DNA from: Pseudoflavonifractor sp050943825
GTDB lineage: Bacteria; Bacillota; Clostridia; Oscillospirales; Oscillospiraceae
Length of the DNA: 64,000 bases
NCBI RefSeq assembly: GCF_050943825.1
Contig: NZ_JBMNPX010000002.1
Span: 248,001-312,000, forward strand
Reading direction: 5' to 3'
Shown here: piece after piece, positions 1 to 11,093 of the stretch
Layout: the number at the start of each line of letters is the position of its first letter
How positions within the stretch are numbered: position 1 is the first letter of the stretch
Notes under the pieces: generated by a model
Told to the model about the DNA's origin: nothing
The model's database searches: none
The model's input: only the letters and a program-made list of their open reading frames with translations
Made by a program: the position numbers and the translations under genes

Positions 1-211
1 GCCGGCGTCCGAGCTGGTCGAGGTCAGCAGCAAGTACGACAGCGACATTATCCTGGTCCATGAGGACGACGAGATCAACGCCAAGAGCATCATCAGCGTA
101 CTTTCGGGCGGCATACTGCCCGGCATGGAGGTCCTGCTTCAGGTGGAGGGAAGCGACGAGCAGGAGGCGGCCCAGGCTGTCTCCGCGCTGCTGCACAACC
201 TGCCCGACTGA
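1..211 (+). CDS. HPr-family phosphocarrier protein, 5' truncated
   Basis: The reading frame enters at base 2 and gives the last 69 residues of an HPr-like PTS phosphocarrier, which passes phosphate from enzyme I to EIIA. It starts PASELVEVSSKYDSD, just after where the catalytic His of the GLHARPA motif would be, so that His lies outside the window. The NAKSIISVLSGG stretch holds the Ser position that HPr kinase modifies in Gram-positive HPr. The PTS regulator and enzyme I follow directly, so this is probably an operon-dedicated HPr; a second, complete HPr lies at 16491. Confidence 0.85.
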   Translation, partial: PASELVEVSSKYDSDIILVHEDDEINAKSIISVLSGGILPGMEVLLQVEGSDEQEAAQAVSALLHNLPD

Positions 212-238
212 CGAGACAAAAGGAATGGGGGAGCGCAA

Positions 239-2300
239 GTGGAATTAAAGAGCCGACAGACCTACATCCTGCGCAGTCTGCTGGATGCGGAACAGGGACT
301 TACCTCCACCTACCTGCTTCAGATACTGGGCATTGCCAAACGGACCTTTTACTATGACGTGGAGAAGATCAACGACTATCTGGCGCAGTACCGGATGGGC
401 CGCCTGGTGATTGGCGGGCAGCGCATCCGGGCCGAGATCTCCGACCGGGCGGCCCTGGACCGCCAGCTGCGCAAGAACAGCAGTTACTTTTTCTCCGTCG
501 CCGAGCGCCGGGCCATGGAGATTCTCTATATCTCCCTGGCCAGCGAGGTGGTCACCATCAACCGCATGATGGAGACCTTTGACGTGAGCAAAAACACCGC
601 CCTGGCCGACATCAAGATGATCCGGGAGGAGCTGGACGAGTGGGGGCTGAGCCTGCACAGCGCCATCAAGGTGGGCTATCAGATTGAGGGCGAGGAGGCC
701 ACCATCCGCAAGCTGCTGTGGGCCCAGTTCCGCAAGCTGAACAACCCGGAGGGCACCTCCGCCGTCAAGAGCTTTCTCCAGCAGAGCATGGTGGCCCTCA
801 CCGGCAACGACATCGACTTCCTGGAGCTGTGCCGCTGCCTCATCAAGCAGTATGAGTCCGACATCAAGGGCGACTGCTTCCTCAATGAGAGCGGCTTTGA
901 GAGCATGATGATCCAGGCCTCCTGGATCCGTAGCCGGAAGGGCCACGAGATCAACATGAGCGGGGACGAGCAGTTCGCCCTGATGAAAACCCTGTCCTAC
1001 CGCTCCGTGGAGTTCTCAGCCCAGAAGCTGGGGATTCTGGGCATGGGCATCTCCCCCAAGGAGACCTATTACATCACCTCCCTCTTCCTGGGCATCCAGA
1101 CCACCGACTTTGCCACCCAGGAGGAGGAGGACAGCTACATCGCCGCCCTGGCGGAGCAGCTGATTTACAACTTTGAGCGCATCGCCTGCATCACCTTCCC
1201 CAACCGGGAGCGGCTCCACGGCCAGCTCAGCCACCATATCCGGCCCATGTACTACCGGCTGAAGTACGGCATCATGGACAAGAACCCGCTGGTGAAGGAC
1301 ATTCAGCGGATGTATCCGGCGGTGTACGACTTCACCCGCCGGGCCATGCTGGAGATTGACAGCAAGCTCCTCAAGGACATCTCGGAGGATGAGCTGTCCT
1401 ATCTGTGCGTCTACTTCGCCAGCAACCTGAACGAGAAGTTCCTCTCCCAGACCGAGACCACAGCGGCGGAGGAGGTGCTGATCATCGGCGCGGGCAATAT
1501 GGCCACCGCCACGCTGGTGAAGGAGCAGCTGCAGAACCTCTTCGGCCTGTCCTTCCGGTACAGCGTCATCACGGTGGACCGGGTGCGCAAGTGGGAGCTG
1601 GACGACTACGCCCTGGTGGTCTCCCTGGTGCCCCTGGGGCCCCAGCAGCAGTGTGCCAAGCTGGTGCAGACCGGCCCCATCCTGACGGAGACCAACCAGC
1701 GGAAGATCATGGACGTGCTCAAGACCAACCGCACCATCGCCCGCCACGACCAGCTGATTCAGGATATCATCCGTATGGTGGAGCAGAACACATCCGGTGA
1801 GATACAGAGCGAGCGGCTCTACTTTGACCTGTTCCGCTACTTTGAGCGGCGGGACGGCGGACGCAGCACACCCCAGACCGCGGAGACCTTTGTGGAGAAG
1901 CTGCGGGCGGAGAACATCGTACCCCTGCCGGAGGATGCCGATTGGGGCGAGGCGGTGCTGCTGGGCGCGGAGCGGCTCCAGGGCGAACGGCTGGCGGACA
2001 AGATGCGCAACCTGCTCACCAACCGGAAGGTACAGATGTACCGCTTCCACCCCGACGCGGTGCTGGTCCACTGCCCCATGCAGGGCGAGGTGGGCGCCAA
2101 GGTGGATGTGCGCATCCTGGTCTCTCGGGAGGGGGTGGTGTGCCGGGATGGGGCCAGGGCAGGGGTCATCCTGTGCCTGAGTACCGTGGACCGGTACACC
2201 CACTGGAACACCCTCCAGGAGATTTATCAGTACTTCAGCACGCCGGGCCACGTGGACGGCGTGAAGCAGCTTTACAGTCACCCTAAGGAGGAAAACAGCC

Positions 2301-2314
<14 letters not shown>
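239..2314 (+). CDS. BglG/MtlR-type PRD transcriptional regulator with EIIB- and EIIA-like domains
   Basis: This 691-aa protein uses a GTG start behind a GGGGGAG ribosome site. Domains in order: two N-terminal helix-turn-helix modules (about residues 5-150), two PTS regulation domains (about 190-410), a GatB-like EIIB domain (about 420-510) and a fructose/mannitol-type EIIA domain (about 545-685). Such activators read PTS phosphorylation to switch on a sugar operon. The EIIB-like phosphate loop reads IIGAGNMATAT and has no Cys, so that domain probably cannot be phosphorylated; the EIIA-like region keeps a His in VLVHCPMQ. The end overlaps ptsI by 14 bp, indicating translational coupling. The likely target is the PTS operon downstream. 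Confidence 0.88.
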
Positions 2315-4016
<1,702 letters not shown>

Positions 4017-4029
4017 CGGGAGGAAGGTC

Positions 4030-4452
4030 ATGAAAAACACCGGGAAAAAGGAAGCTGTACAGCTGGAGAAATGCCTCTGGTGCGCGAAGATGACGGACAG
4101 CCGGGACTATATTATCAACCCGGAGGCCCGGCACGAGCTGCCCTGCTGCTGTGAGGAATGCTTTGGCCATGTGAAGGCCTTTGTGGAGCGGGACAAGCGG
4201 TTCCGCATGCCCTTCTATCTGGCCCTGGCGGTGCTGGTGGTGGCCAATCTCTTCTTCTTCGGCCTGATGCCGGATACCCGCTGGCGGTATCTGCCCATGC
4301 TGGGCATCGGCGTGCTGGCAGCGGTGTTCCCCTATGTGTTTGCCAGCTATGAGCGATATCAGGCCATCGGCCTGCGCCGCACCACGGTGATTGTGCGGGT
4401 GCTGGCCGGTGCTGTGGCCACCTTTGCGGCGGTGCTCATCGTTGTGAGCTGA
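4030..4452 (+). CDS. Small Cys-rich membrane protein, function unknown
   Basis: This 140-aa protein is not recognised. The ATG at 4030 follows a GGGAGGAAGG ribosome site just after the ptsI stop; in-frame starts further upstream would overlap ptsI heavily. Residues 15-18 are CLWC and residues near 37-42 read CCCEEC, together resembling a metal-binding zinc ribbon. Two or three hydrophobic segments follow (about residues 55-75, 80-100 and 115-138), with an Arg/Tyr-rich loop between. It probably sits in the membrane with a cytoplasmic metal site. Its place behind ptsI suggests co-transcription; no function can be assigned. Confidence 0.8.
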   Translation: MKNTGKKEAVQLEKCLWCAKMTDSRDYIINPEARHELPCCCEECFGHVKAFVERDKRFRMPFYLALAVLVVANLFFFGLMPDTRWRYLPMLGIGVLAAVFPYVFASYERYQAIGLRRTTVIVRVLAGAVATFAAVLIVVS

Positions 4453-4618
4453 CGAACGGAGCTTGTCGTATATTTCACACAAACCGGCTCACATTTTTGC
4501 AAATTTAGGTGTGCATGTTGTGAAAGAACTTGGCCTTTTTTCCTCCGTAGGCCTGTGCTATTCTTACACCAGAAACGAAGCTCCGGAGGCTGCGTGATAC
4601 ATCGCAATACGTTGGGAG

Positions 4619-5089
4619 ATGAAGACAATCGCTACCCTGCTTGATGAACGGCTGGTGGTGCTGGACGCTGATGTGGAGACCGCGGAGGACTGCATCCGTC
4701 TGATGGCCGGCCTGTTTGAGAAGTACGGCTATGTAAAGCCGGGCTACGGCGATGCCGTGGCGGAACGTGAGAAGGGGTTTCCCACCGGCCTGCCCGGAAA
4801 GGGCATCAACCTGGCCATACCCCACACCAACAACGCCCTGGTGAACAAACCCGCGGTGGGCGTGATTATTCCCCGGAAGCCGGTGGAGTTCGCCATGATG
4901 GGGCAGAAGGACACCAAGCTGTCCTGCGAGGTGATTATGCCCTTGGTGGTACAGGATTCCAAGCGCCAGGTCGCCATGCTGAAGAAGATGATGAAGATCA
5001 TCCAGGACGGGGACCTGCTCCGGCGGCTGAGGGATTCCAGGGATAAGGCGGAGATTCTCTCCAGCCTGTCCGTGCTCAACGAAGAGTAA
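4619..5089 (+). CDS. PTS EIIA component, fructose/mannitol/galactitol family
   Basis: This 156-aa soluble EIIA accepts phosphate from HPr and passes it to the EIIB encoded next. The active His is in the LAIPHTNN motif (residue about 68), typical of the EIIA-2 fold, and the length matches GatA. The ATG has only a very close GGGAG upstream, so initiation may be weak. EIIB and EIIC follow, making a three-gene galactitol-type permease. A sugar-specific role is inferred from family only; the true substrate may be another polyol or deoxy sugar. Confidence 0.9.
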   Translation: MKTIATLLDERLVVLDADVETAEDCIRLMAGLFEKYGYVKPGYGDAVAEREKGFPTGLPGKGINLAIPHTNNALVNKPAVGVIIPRKPVEFAMMGQKDTKLSCEVIMPLVVQDSKRQVAMLKKMMKIIQDGDLLRRLRDSRDKAEILSSLSVLNEE

Positions 5090-5116
5090 GCAAAATCTGA
5101 AAGGAGCGAACCAGAA

Positions 5117-5416
5117 ATGAGACCTGTCAAGATTCTGTCCGTGTGCGGTTCCGGTACCGTGAGTTCCGCCATGCTCTCCTCCAAGCTGGAGGATGTGCTC
5201 AGCGAGAAGGGCTACGCCATGGAGGCCACCGAGGTGGCGCCCGGCGGCGTGGCGCTGGCGGTGCAGAGCGGAGGCTACGACCTCATCGCCTACACCAGCC
5301 CCGTGGAGGACATCTACGGCATCCCCGTCCTCAACGCCACCGGCTTTCTGGTGGGTATCAACGAGGAGGAATTCGTGGAAGAGCTCATGGACGTGGTGGG
5401 CAAGCTGGACCTGTAA
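5117..5416 (+). CDS. PTS EIIB component, galactitol type
   Basis: This 99-aa protein carries the phosphocysteine loop SVCGSGTVSSAM close to its N terminus, the signature of the galactitol EIIB fold. It receives phosphate from EIIA and transfers it to the incoming substrate at EIIC. Length matches GatB. An AAGGAG site lies 10 bases before the ATG. The gene sits 27 bp after EIIA and 63 bp before EIIC in one operon. Confidence 0.9.
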   Translation: MRPVKILSVCGSGTVSSAMLSSKLEDVLSEKGYAMEATEVAPGGVALAVQSGGYDLIAYTSPVEDIYGIPVLNATGFLVGINEEEFVEELMDVVGKLDL

Positions 5417-5479
5417 GAGCAGCTGTCCCTGAATCCGAAAGACAGACCCCTAATTTAAAACAGAAAGGGAGCGGGAATT

Positions 5480-6910
5480 GTGTTTTTCGACTGGCTGAAG
5501 AGCTTTTTTGATACCTTTGGCAACTATATCACCGTGCCCATCATCATCTTTGTCATCTGCATGATTTTCGGCACGCCCCTCAAGAAGTCCTTTGCCTCCG
5601 CCGTGCTGGTGGGCGTCGGCCTGAAGGGCATGGCCTTTGTCACCGACGCCTTCGGCGCCATTCTCTCCCCCCTGGTGCAGCAGATCGTAGAGAGCACGGG
5701 GCTCAACCTGCCCGCGCTGGATATCGGCTGGCAGGCTGTGGCCAGCGTGGCCTACTCCACGGAAATCGGCATGGCCTTCATCGGCGTGGGCCTGCTCTTC
5801 CAGATCATCCTCTGGCTGGTGAAGGTGACCGACATCTTCATGCCCTCCGACCTGTGGAACAACTACTCCATCATTGTCTGGGGCTCCATGCTCTATCAGC
5901 TCTCTCAGAACCTGGTGATGGCCTTTGTGCTGATGCTGTTCATCAACCTGGTGACCCTCCTCATCGCTGAGGTGATGCAGAAGCGCTGGTCCACCTACTA
6001 CCACTATCCCAACTGCGCCATGACCGCGCCCCACCACATGGGCGACGCGCCCATGTACCTGGTCCTCAACATCCTGCTGGGCAAGATCGGTCTGGACAAG
6101 GTCCGCGTGGACCCCGAGGCCATCAAGAAGAAGATCGGCTTCCTGGGTGAGCCCATGTACATCGGCCTCATCGTCGGCATCATCTTGGGCGTGGTGGGCA
6201 ACATCACCCGCCTGAACACCATGGCTGCCTGGGGTCAGGTTGCCAACGTCACCGTGACCTGCGCCGCCGTCATGGCCATCTTCCCCAAGATCGCCGGCCT
6301 CTTCGCCTCCGGCTTCACCGCCCTCACCGACTACTCCCGCAAGAAGCTGAAGAAGAGCAAATACGGCCAGAACCGTGAGTTCATCATCGCCGTCAACGAC
6401 GCTCTGGGCTATGGCGAGGCCGCCACCCTGACCACCGGTCTGCTGGTCATCCCCTTCGCCGTCCTCATGGCCTTCATCCTGCCCGGCAACGTGGTAGTGC
6501 CCGTCATGGTGCTGCCCTCCCTGCCCTATATGGTTGAGGTGCCCGTCAGCCTCTCCAACGGCAACATCCTCAAGTCCTGGATTATGGCCTGCATCGTGTT
6601 CTGCGCCAAGCTGGCCATGGCCTCCTACTGGACCGCTACCTTCACCGAGGTGGCCGCTGGCGCCGGCTTCGAGGCCGCCATCACCGCCCTGGCCGGCGGC
6701 ACCCTGATCATCGGCTTCATCATGTCCAACTGCACCGCCGGCGTGATCACCATGGCCTTCCTGACCATGAATCCCATCATCATCGCCGCCGTGGTGGCTG
6801 TCTACGTGGTGCTGTTCGTCCTCTTCAAGAAGAACAAGGTCCGCGTTCAGGATTACCTGGAGCGCTGCGCCCTGGGCACCGTGAAGGATACGCCCACCGC
6901 AGCCGCATAA
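5480..6910 (+). CDS. PTS EIIC component, galactitol type (GatC family permease)
   Basis: This 476-aa integral membrane protein is the transport channel of the galactitol-type PTS. About ten to twelve hydrophobic helices are visible, with the family stretch NCAMTAPHHMGDAPMYLVLN and a late EVPVSLSNGNILKSW segment. The GTG start is preceded by AAAGGGAGCGG at normal spacing. Codon usage is strongly C-ending here, as in highly expressed genes of this window. It completes EIIA-EIIB-EIIC. The substrate cannot be read from sequence. Confidence 0.92.
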   Translation: MFFDWLKSFFDTFGNYITVPIIIFVICMIFGTPLKKSFASAVLVGVGLKGMAFVTDAFGAILSPLVQQIVESTGLNLPALDIGWQAVASVAYSTEIGMAFIGVGLLFQIILWLVKVTDIFMPSDLWNNYSIIVWGSMLYQLSQNLVMAFVLMLFINLVTLLIAEVMQKRWSTYYHYPNCAMTAPHHMGDAPMYLVLNILLGKIGLDKVRVDPEAIKKKIGFLGEPMYIGLIVGIILGVVGNITRLNTMAAWGQVANVTVTCAAVMAIFPKIAGLFASGFTALTDYSRKKLKKSKYGQNREFIIAVNDALGYGEAATLTTGLLVIPFAVLMAFILPGNVVVPVMVLPSLPYMVEVPVSLSNGNILKSWIMACIVFCAKLAMASYWTATFTEVAAGAGFEAAITALAGGTLIIGFIMSNCTAGVITMAFLTMNPIIIAAVVAVYVVLFVLFKKNKVRVQDYLERCALGTVKDTPTAAA

Positions 6911-6925
6911 CGAAGCAAAACGCCG

Positions 6926-6968
6926 GGAGGCATCCGTTTCGCTGTCCAGCGGCGAAGCGGATGCCTCC
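6926..6968 (+). other. 17-bp intercistronic hairpin without a T-tract
   Basis: GGAGGCATCCGTTTCGC (6926-6942) pairs with 6952-6968 around a 9-nt loop, with one G-T wobble. It stands 16 bp after the EIIC stop and 29 bp before the dehydrogenase start, and no run of T follows. It is more likely an mRNA-processing or 3'-end-stabilising stem than a full terminator, and could set EIIC expression apart from the enzymes downstream. Confidence 0.75.
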
Positions 6969-6997
6969 TTCAAAAAGCCCGAATGGAGGAAACTGCT

Positions 6998-8053
6998 TTG
7001 AAAATCTTGGTTATTGGAGACATTGTGGTCCCCTGCGAGCTGCTGGTGGAGGCCGCCCACACCATCGCCGGAGACAGAGAGCACACGGTCGAGGCGGTGG
7101 AGTGGCCCTGTGAGAGCCGCCAGGAGTTTCAGCACCGCTCCCTGAACCTGGAGAAGAACGGCCCCACGGCAGAGAAGGTGCCCGACGAGGCCTATCAGGA
7201 GATTGCCGACGCGGATATCCTGCTCACCCACTTCTGCCCGGTGCCCGCCGACCTGATCGCCGCGGGCAGGAAGCTGACCCTCATCGGCACCTGCCGGGGC
7301 GGCATGGAGCATGTGGACGTGGCCGCTGCCACGGAGCGGAACATCCCGGTGGTCCACTGCATCCGCAACGCCGAGTGCACCAGTGACTTTGCCATCGGCC
7401 TCATGTTCGCCGAGACCCGGAACATCGCCCGGGCCCATGCGGCCATCAAGCAGGGCAACTGGCGCAAGGACTATGTCAACAGCGGCTACACCACCTCTAT
7501 GTGCGAGATGACCCTGGGTGTGGTAGGCCTGGGCCACATCGGCAAGCTGGTGGCCAGGAAGGGCGCCGGCATCGGCATGAAAAAGGTCATCGCCTACGAC
7601 CCCTTTGTCAGCCAGGAGAGCCTGGACGCCGCCGGGCTGCCCGTCACCCTGGTATCCCAGGAGGAGCTGTTCCGCACGGCGGATATCGTCTCCCTCCACA
7701 TGCGCCTTACCCCCGAGACCAAGAACAGCATCGGCCGGGAGCAGCTGGGCTGGATGAAGCCCACCGCCTACCTCATCAACACCTCCCGTGCCGGCGTGAT
7801 GGACAAGGACGCCCTGGTGGAGGCGCTGCGGAACAAGACCATCGGTGGCGCGGCCCTGGACGTGTTCTGGGACGAGCCCGTCCCCGCCGGAGACCCGCTG
7901 TTGGAGCTGGACAACCTGACCATGACCCCCCATACCGCCGGCAACGTGGTGGACGCCCTGCCCAAGTCCCCGCTGCTGCTGGCCAGGGTGATTCTGGACT
8001 ACTGGGCCACCGGAAAGAGCGACATGGTGGTCAACCTGAGAAACCTGAAATAA
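6998..8053 (+). CDS. D-isomer-specific 2-hydroxyacid dehydrogenase (phosphoglycerate-dehydrogenase-like)
   Basis: This 351-aa NAD-dependent dehydrogenase interconverts a 2-hydroxyacid and a 2-oxoacid. The Rossmann motif is GVVGLGHIGKLVARKG; catalytic positions are the Arg of INTSRAGVMD, the Glu of FWDEPVP and the His of TPHTAGNV. The TTG at 6998 is taken as start because GGAGGA (6985-6990) lies 7 bases before it; the ATG at 6983 would overlap that ribosome site. It sits in the PTS operon with an aldolase and two alcohol dehydrogenases, so it may act on an oxidised product of the imported substrate. The substrate is unknown. Confidence 0.88.
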   Translation: MKILVIGDIVVPCELLVEAAHTIAGDREHTVEAVEWPCESRQEFQHRSLNLEKNGPTAEKVPDEAYQEIADADILLTHFCPVPADLIAAGRKLTLIGTCRGGMEHVDVAAATERNIPVVHCIRNAECTSDFAIGLMFAETRNIARAHAAIKQGNWRKDYVNSGYTTSMCEMTLGVVGLGHIGKLVARKGAGIGMKKVIAYDPFVSQESLDAAGLPVTLVSQEELFRTADIVSLHMRLTPETKNSIGREQLGWMKPTAYLINTSRAGVMDKDALVEALRNKTIGGAALDVFWDEPVPAGDPLLELDNLTMTPHTAGNVVDALPKSPLLLARVILDYWATGKSDMVVNLRNLK

Positions 8054-8099
8054 GTCTGCCAAATGGATACCGTATCAAGATGAAAAGGAGTAATGCGCC

Positions 8100-8780
8100 A
8101 TGCTGATGGAAAAGGAACGCAACGATATTGTGGAGTTCGGCAAGCAGATGAGCAGCCAGGGCCTGTCCAAGGGCACCAGCGGAAACCTGTCCTGCTACGA
8201 CCCTGAGACCGGCTATATGGCCATCGGCCCCTCCGGCCTGGGCTATTTTGACACCACGCCCGAGGACATCGTCATCATGGACCTGGAGGGCAACATCATC
8301 GAGGGCAAGCGCAAGCCCTCCAGCGAGCATAACCTCCACGCCACCGTCTACAAGCACCACCCCGAGGCCCGGGCCGTGGTGCACACCCATTCCACCTACT
8401 GCACCACCTTCGCCTGCCTCCGTCAGCCCCTGAAGGCCGTCCACTACGTCATCTCCGGCGCCGGTGTGGACGAGGTGCCCTGCGCCGAGTACGCCACCTT
8501 CGGTACCCCCGAGCTGGCCGAAAACGTGGGCAAGGCCATGGGGGAGAGCAAGGCCCTCCTGCTGGCCAACCACGGCCTGGTGACCTGCGGCCCCAACATG
8601 GCCAAGGCCTTCTCCCTGGCTGTGAACATGGAGTTTGTGGCCGAGATGCAGTGGCGCTGCATGGCGGTGGGCACACCCGCCGTCCTCACCGGCGAGGAGA
8701 TGGCCGCCGTCCGTGTGCGGATGCAGAGCTACGGCCAGGCCAAGAAGCCCGGCGAGCCCAAGGATACGGTGGGCTATTGA
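8100..8780 (+). CDS. Class II aldolase, L-fuculose-phosphate aldolase family
   Basis: This 226-aa zinc enzyme probably cleaves a ketose 1-phosphate to dihydroxyacetone phosphate and an aldehyde. Visible are the phosphate-binding GTSGNLS and GPSGLGY, the catalytic Glu in SSEHNLHAT, the metal HxH of HTHSTYC and the third metal His in ANHGLV. Length and motif order match FucA/AraD-fold aldolases. With a polyol dehydrogenase and an iron alcohol dehydrogenase following, the set resembles a fuculose-type route in which the released aldehyde is then reduced. Exact stereochemistry cannot be told. Confidence 0.88.
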   Translation: MLMEKERNDIVEFGKQMSSQGLSKGTSGNLSCYDPETGYMAIGPSGLGYFDTTPEDIVIMDLEGNIIEGKRKPSSEHNLHATVYKHHPEARAVVHTHSTYCTTFACLRQPLKAVHYVISGAGVDEVPCAEYATFGTPELAENVGKAMGESKALLLANHGLVTCGPNMAKAFSLAVNMEFVAEMQWRCMAVGTPAVLTGEEMAAVRVRMQSYGQAKKPGEPKDTVGY

Positions 8781-8808
8781 GCGCGTAACGGGGCGTGAGC
8801 CCGAATGG

Positions 8809-8838
8809 TGTCCGCAGGCGGGTTTCCGCCTGCGGACA
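8809..8838 (+). other. Perfect 13-bp intercistronic hairpin
   Basis: TGTCCGCAGGCGG (8809-8821) pairs perfectly with 8826-8838 across a GTTT loop, between the aldolase stop and the ribosome site of the zinc dehydrogenase. There is no T-tract. It is the second such stem in this operon and probably marks an RNA processing or stability boundary. Confidence 0.75.
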
Positions 8839-8864
8839 TACTTCTCAATCAGGGAGGTCAGCAG

Positions 8865-9902
8865 ATGAACGGAACCATGAAGCAGGCCATGCTGTTCGGC
8901 GTGGAGGACATCCGCATTGTGGAGCAGCCCATCCCCGACCCCGGGCCGGGGGAGGTGCTGGTGAAAAACCGGATCTCCACCACCTGCGGCACGGATGTGA
9001 AAAACTTCAGGCGGGGCTACCCGCTCCTCAAGCCGCCCCATCCCTATGGACATGAGTTCTCCGGCGTGGTGGCCGCCGTGGGCGCTGGAGTAGAGCATGT
9101 GAAGGAGGGGGACCGGGTGGCCTGCCACAATACCGCCCCCTGCGGACACTGCTACTACTGCAAGCACGGCCAGCCCTCTATGTGCGAGACGCTGACCTAC
9201 TGCCGGGGCGCCTATGCGGAGTATGTCAAGGTCCCGGCGCCCATTGTGGAGCAGAACATGTTCGTCATCCCGGACAGCCTCTCCCACAAGACGGCCTCCC
9301 TGATGGAGCCCTTCTCCTGCGCGGTCTACGGCATTGAGAACTGCCCCATCGCCCTGGGGGATTTTGTGGTGGTCAACGGTGCGGGGCCCATCGGCCTGAT
9401 GTTCGCCCGGCTGGCGGTGCTCCGGGGGGCAAAAGTGCTGGTGACCGACATGGTGCCCGGCCGCCTGGAGACGGCCCGCCGCCTGGGCGTCTGGCAGACG
9501 CTGAACCTGACCGGGGTGGAGGACACGGTGGCCGCCGTCCGGGCCCTCACCGACGGGGAGCGGGGCGCCGATGTGGTCATTGAGGCCACCGGCCTCATTC
9601 AGGTGTGGGAGACCAGCGTGAAAATGGCCCGGAAGGGGGGCTTTGTGCTCCTCTTCGGCGGCACCAAGTCGGGCAGTGTACTCCACGTGGACGCCACCCT
9701 GCTCCACTACTCCCAGATTACCATCAAGGGCGTGTACCACACCACGCCCGCCCATGTGGCGGCGGCGCTGGAGCTGCTGAAGCTGGGGGTCATCTCGGCG
9801 GAGGACTTTATTCAGAACGAGTATCCCCTGGACCAGCTGGAGGTCGCCATCCGGGAGCACGCCTCCGGCGCGGTCATCAAAAATTGTATTGTCTACGACT
9901 AA
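8865..9902 (+). CDS. Zinc-dependent alcohol/polyol dehydrogenase (medium-chain family)
   Basis: This 345-aa NAD(P)-dependent dehydrogenase of the sorbitol/galactitol-1-phosphate dehydrogenase type oxidises a secondary alcohol. It shows the catalytic Zn region CGTD and GHEFSGVV, a structural-zinc lobe CGHCYYCKHGQPSMC, and the cofactor motif GAGPIGLMFARL. ATG 8865 was chosen because AGGGAGG lies 8 bases upstream; the frame stays open to 8805 without a ribosome site. In a galactitol-like pathway it would turn a polyol phosphate into a ketose phosphate for the aldolase; that role is inferred from its neighbours. Confidence 0.9.
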   Translation: MNGTMKQAMLFGVEDIRIVEQPIPDPGPGEVLVKNRISTTCGTDVKNFRRGYPLLKPPHPYGHEFSGVVAAVGAGVEHVKEGDRVACHNTAPCGHCYYCKHGQPSMCETLTYCRGAYAEYVKVPAPIVEQNMFVIPDSLSHKTASLMEPFSCAVYGIENCPIALGDFVVVNGAGPIGLMFARLAVLRGAKVLVTDMVPGRLETARRLGVWQTLNLTGVEDTVAAVRALTDGERGADVVIEATGLIQVWETSVKMARKGGFVLLFGGTKSGSVLHVDATLLHYSQITIKGVYHTTPAHVAAALELLKLGVISAEDFIQNEYPLDQLEVAIREHASGAVIKNCIVYD

Positions 9903-9917
9903 AAAGGAGGCATTCCC

Positions 9918-11081
9918 ATGTATGGTATTAAGCTGGGTTGCGGGCATATGTACTGCGGCCAGGACGCGGTCAAGGCCCTGGCAGATCTGCCGGGGGAGCG
10001 GAAGCGGGCCTATATTGTCATGAGCGGCACCATCCAGCAGGAGCTGGGCCAGCTGAAGATGGTCACCGATGTGCTGGAGGGGGCGGGCTTCACCTGCCGG
10101 TTCTACACAGATGTGGAGCCGGAGCCCAGTTTCCAGACCGTGCTGAAGGGCGCGGCGGACATGGCGGACTTTGCGCCCGACTGGGTCATCGGCTTTGGCG
10201 GCGGCTCCGCCATGGACGCGGCCAAGGCCATGTGGGTGTTCTATGAGAACCCGGAGTACAAGGAGCTGGAGGACGTGATGCCCCCCAACGAGATCAAGGA
10301 CCTCCGGGTCAAGGCCAGGCTGTGCTGCATTCCCACCTCTGCGGGTACCGGCAGCGAGGCTACTCGGGCGGCCCTCATCAAGGACACGGTGAAAAAGAAA
10401 AAGTACTCCATTCGCTGCATGAAGGGGCGTCTGGTGCCCGACGTGGCGGTGCTGGACCCCATCTTTACCACCACCATGCCCAAGAGCCTGACGGCCTCCT
10501 CCGGCATGGACGCCCTGACCCACGCCATCGAGTCCTATGTGACACCCAAGGCCAACCCCTACTCCGACGCCATGGCCATGGCCTCCTTCCGGTACGGCTA
10601 TGAGAACCTGGCCGAGTGCTATGAGCACGGGGACAACCTGGAGGCCCGGGCCAACATGTTGGCTGCCTCCTGCATGGGCGGCATCGCCTTCTCCAACTGC
10701 GCCCTGGGCATTGTCCACTCCATTGCCCACACCTTCGGCGCCGAGTACGGCGTGCCCCATGGCCTGGCAAACGCCATTGTCCTGCCCTACGGCATCCGCT
10801 TTAACCAGGAGAATCCGGAGACCGCCAAACGCTACCGTGAGCTGGCCGCCCTGGTGGGGGAGACCGACCTGCTGGAGGCGGTGATGAAGCTGCGCCGGAG
10901 AATCAACGTCCCCGAGACCATGAGCGAGGTGGTGAAGGACGAGGCGGACGTGATGTCCAAGCTGGATGCTCTGGTGGACAAGGCCTTTGCCGACGTGTGC
11001 ACGCCCTTTACGCCCCGCATGCCCAGCCGGGAGGAGATGCGCAGCCTGATTCTGGAGGTCTACCACGGCGCGTGCCGGTAA
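9918..11081 (+). CDS. Iron-containing alcohol dehydrogenase
   Basis: This 387-aa group III alcohol dehydrogenase interconverts aldehydes and alcohols with NAD(P)H. Motifs are GGGSAMDAAKA for the nucleotide, PTSAGTGSEAT, GMDALTHAIE and the metal-binding His cluster HSIAHTFGAEYGVPHGLA. An AAAAAGGAGG site precedes the ATG. As last gene of the PTS operon it could reduce the aldehyde released by the class II aldolase, as FucO does in fucose and rhamnose catabolism. A bidirectional terminator follows. Confidence 0.92.
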   Translation: MYGIKLGCGHMYCGQDAVKALADLPGERKRAYIVMSGTIQQELGQLKMVTDVLEGAGFTCRFYTDVEPEPSFQTVLKGAADMADFAPDWVIGFGGGSAMDAAKAMWVFYENPEYKELEDVMPPNEIKDLRVKARLCCIPTSAGTGSEATRAALIKDTVKKKKYSIRCMKGRLVPDVAVLDPIFTTTMPKSLTASSGMDALTHAIESYVTPKANPYSDAMAMASFRYGYENLAECYEHGDNLEARANMLAASCMGGIAFSNCALGIVHSIAHTFGAEYGVPHGLANAIVLPYGIRFNQENPETAKRYRELAALVGETDLLEAVMKLRRRINVPETMSEVVKDEADVMSKLDALVDKAFADVCTPFTPRMPSREEMRSLILEVYHGACR

Positions 11082-11093
11082 GCCATCTCACAC

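Noticed and set aside
4453..4618. Sigma-54 promoter or antiterminator target before EIIA
   Set aside because: The GG and GC pairs near 4487-4502 are spaced by 11 rather than 10, the regulator has no sigma-54 activator domain, and no terminator/antiterminator pair is visible.
5450..8062. 870-aa minus-strand open frame (and similar long ones at 8031-11066, 25370-28405, 50484-53267)
   Set aside because: These are antisense shadows of real plus-strand genes in high-GC DNA; they are rich in Gly, His, Leu and Val with no domain, start signal or operon logic.
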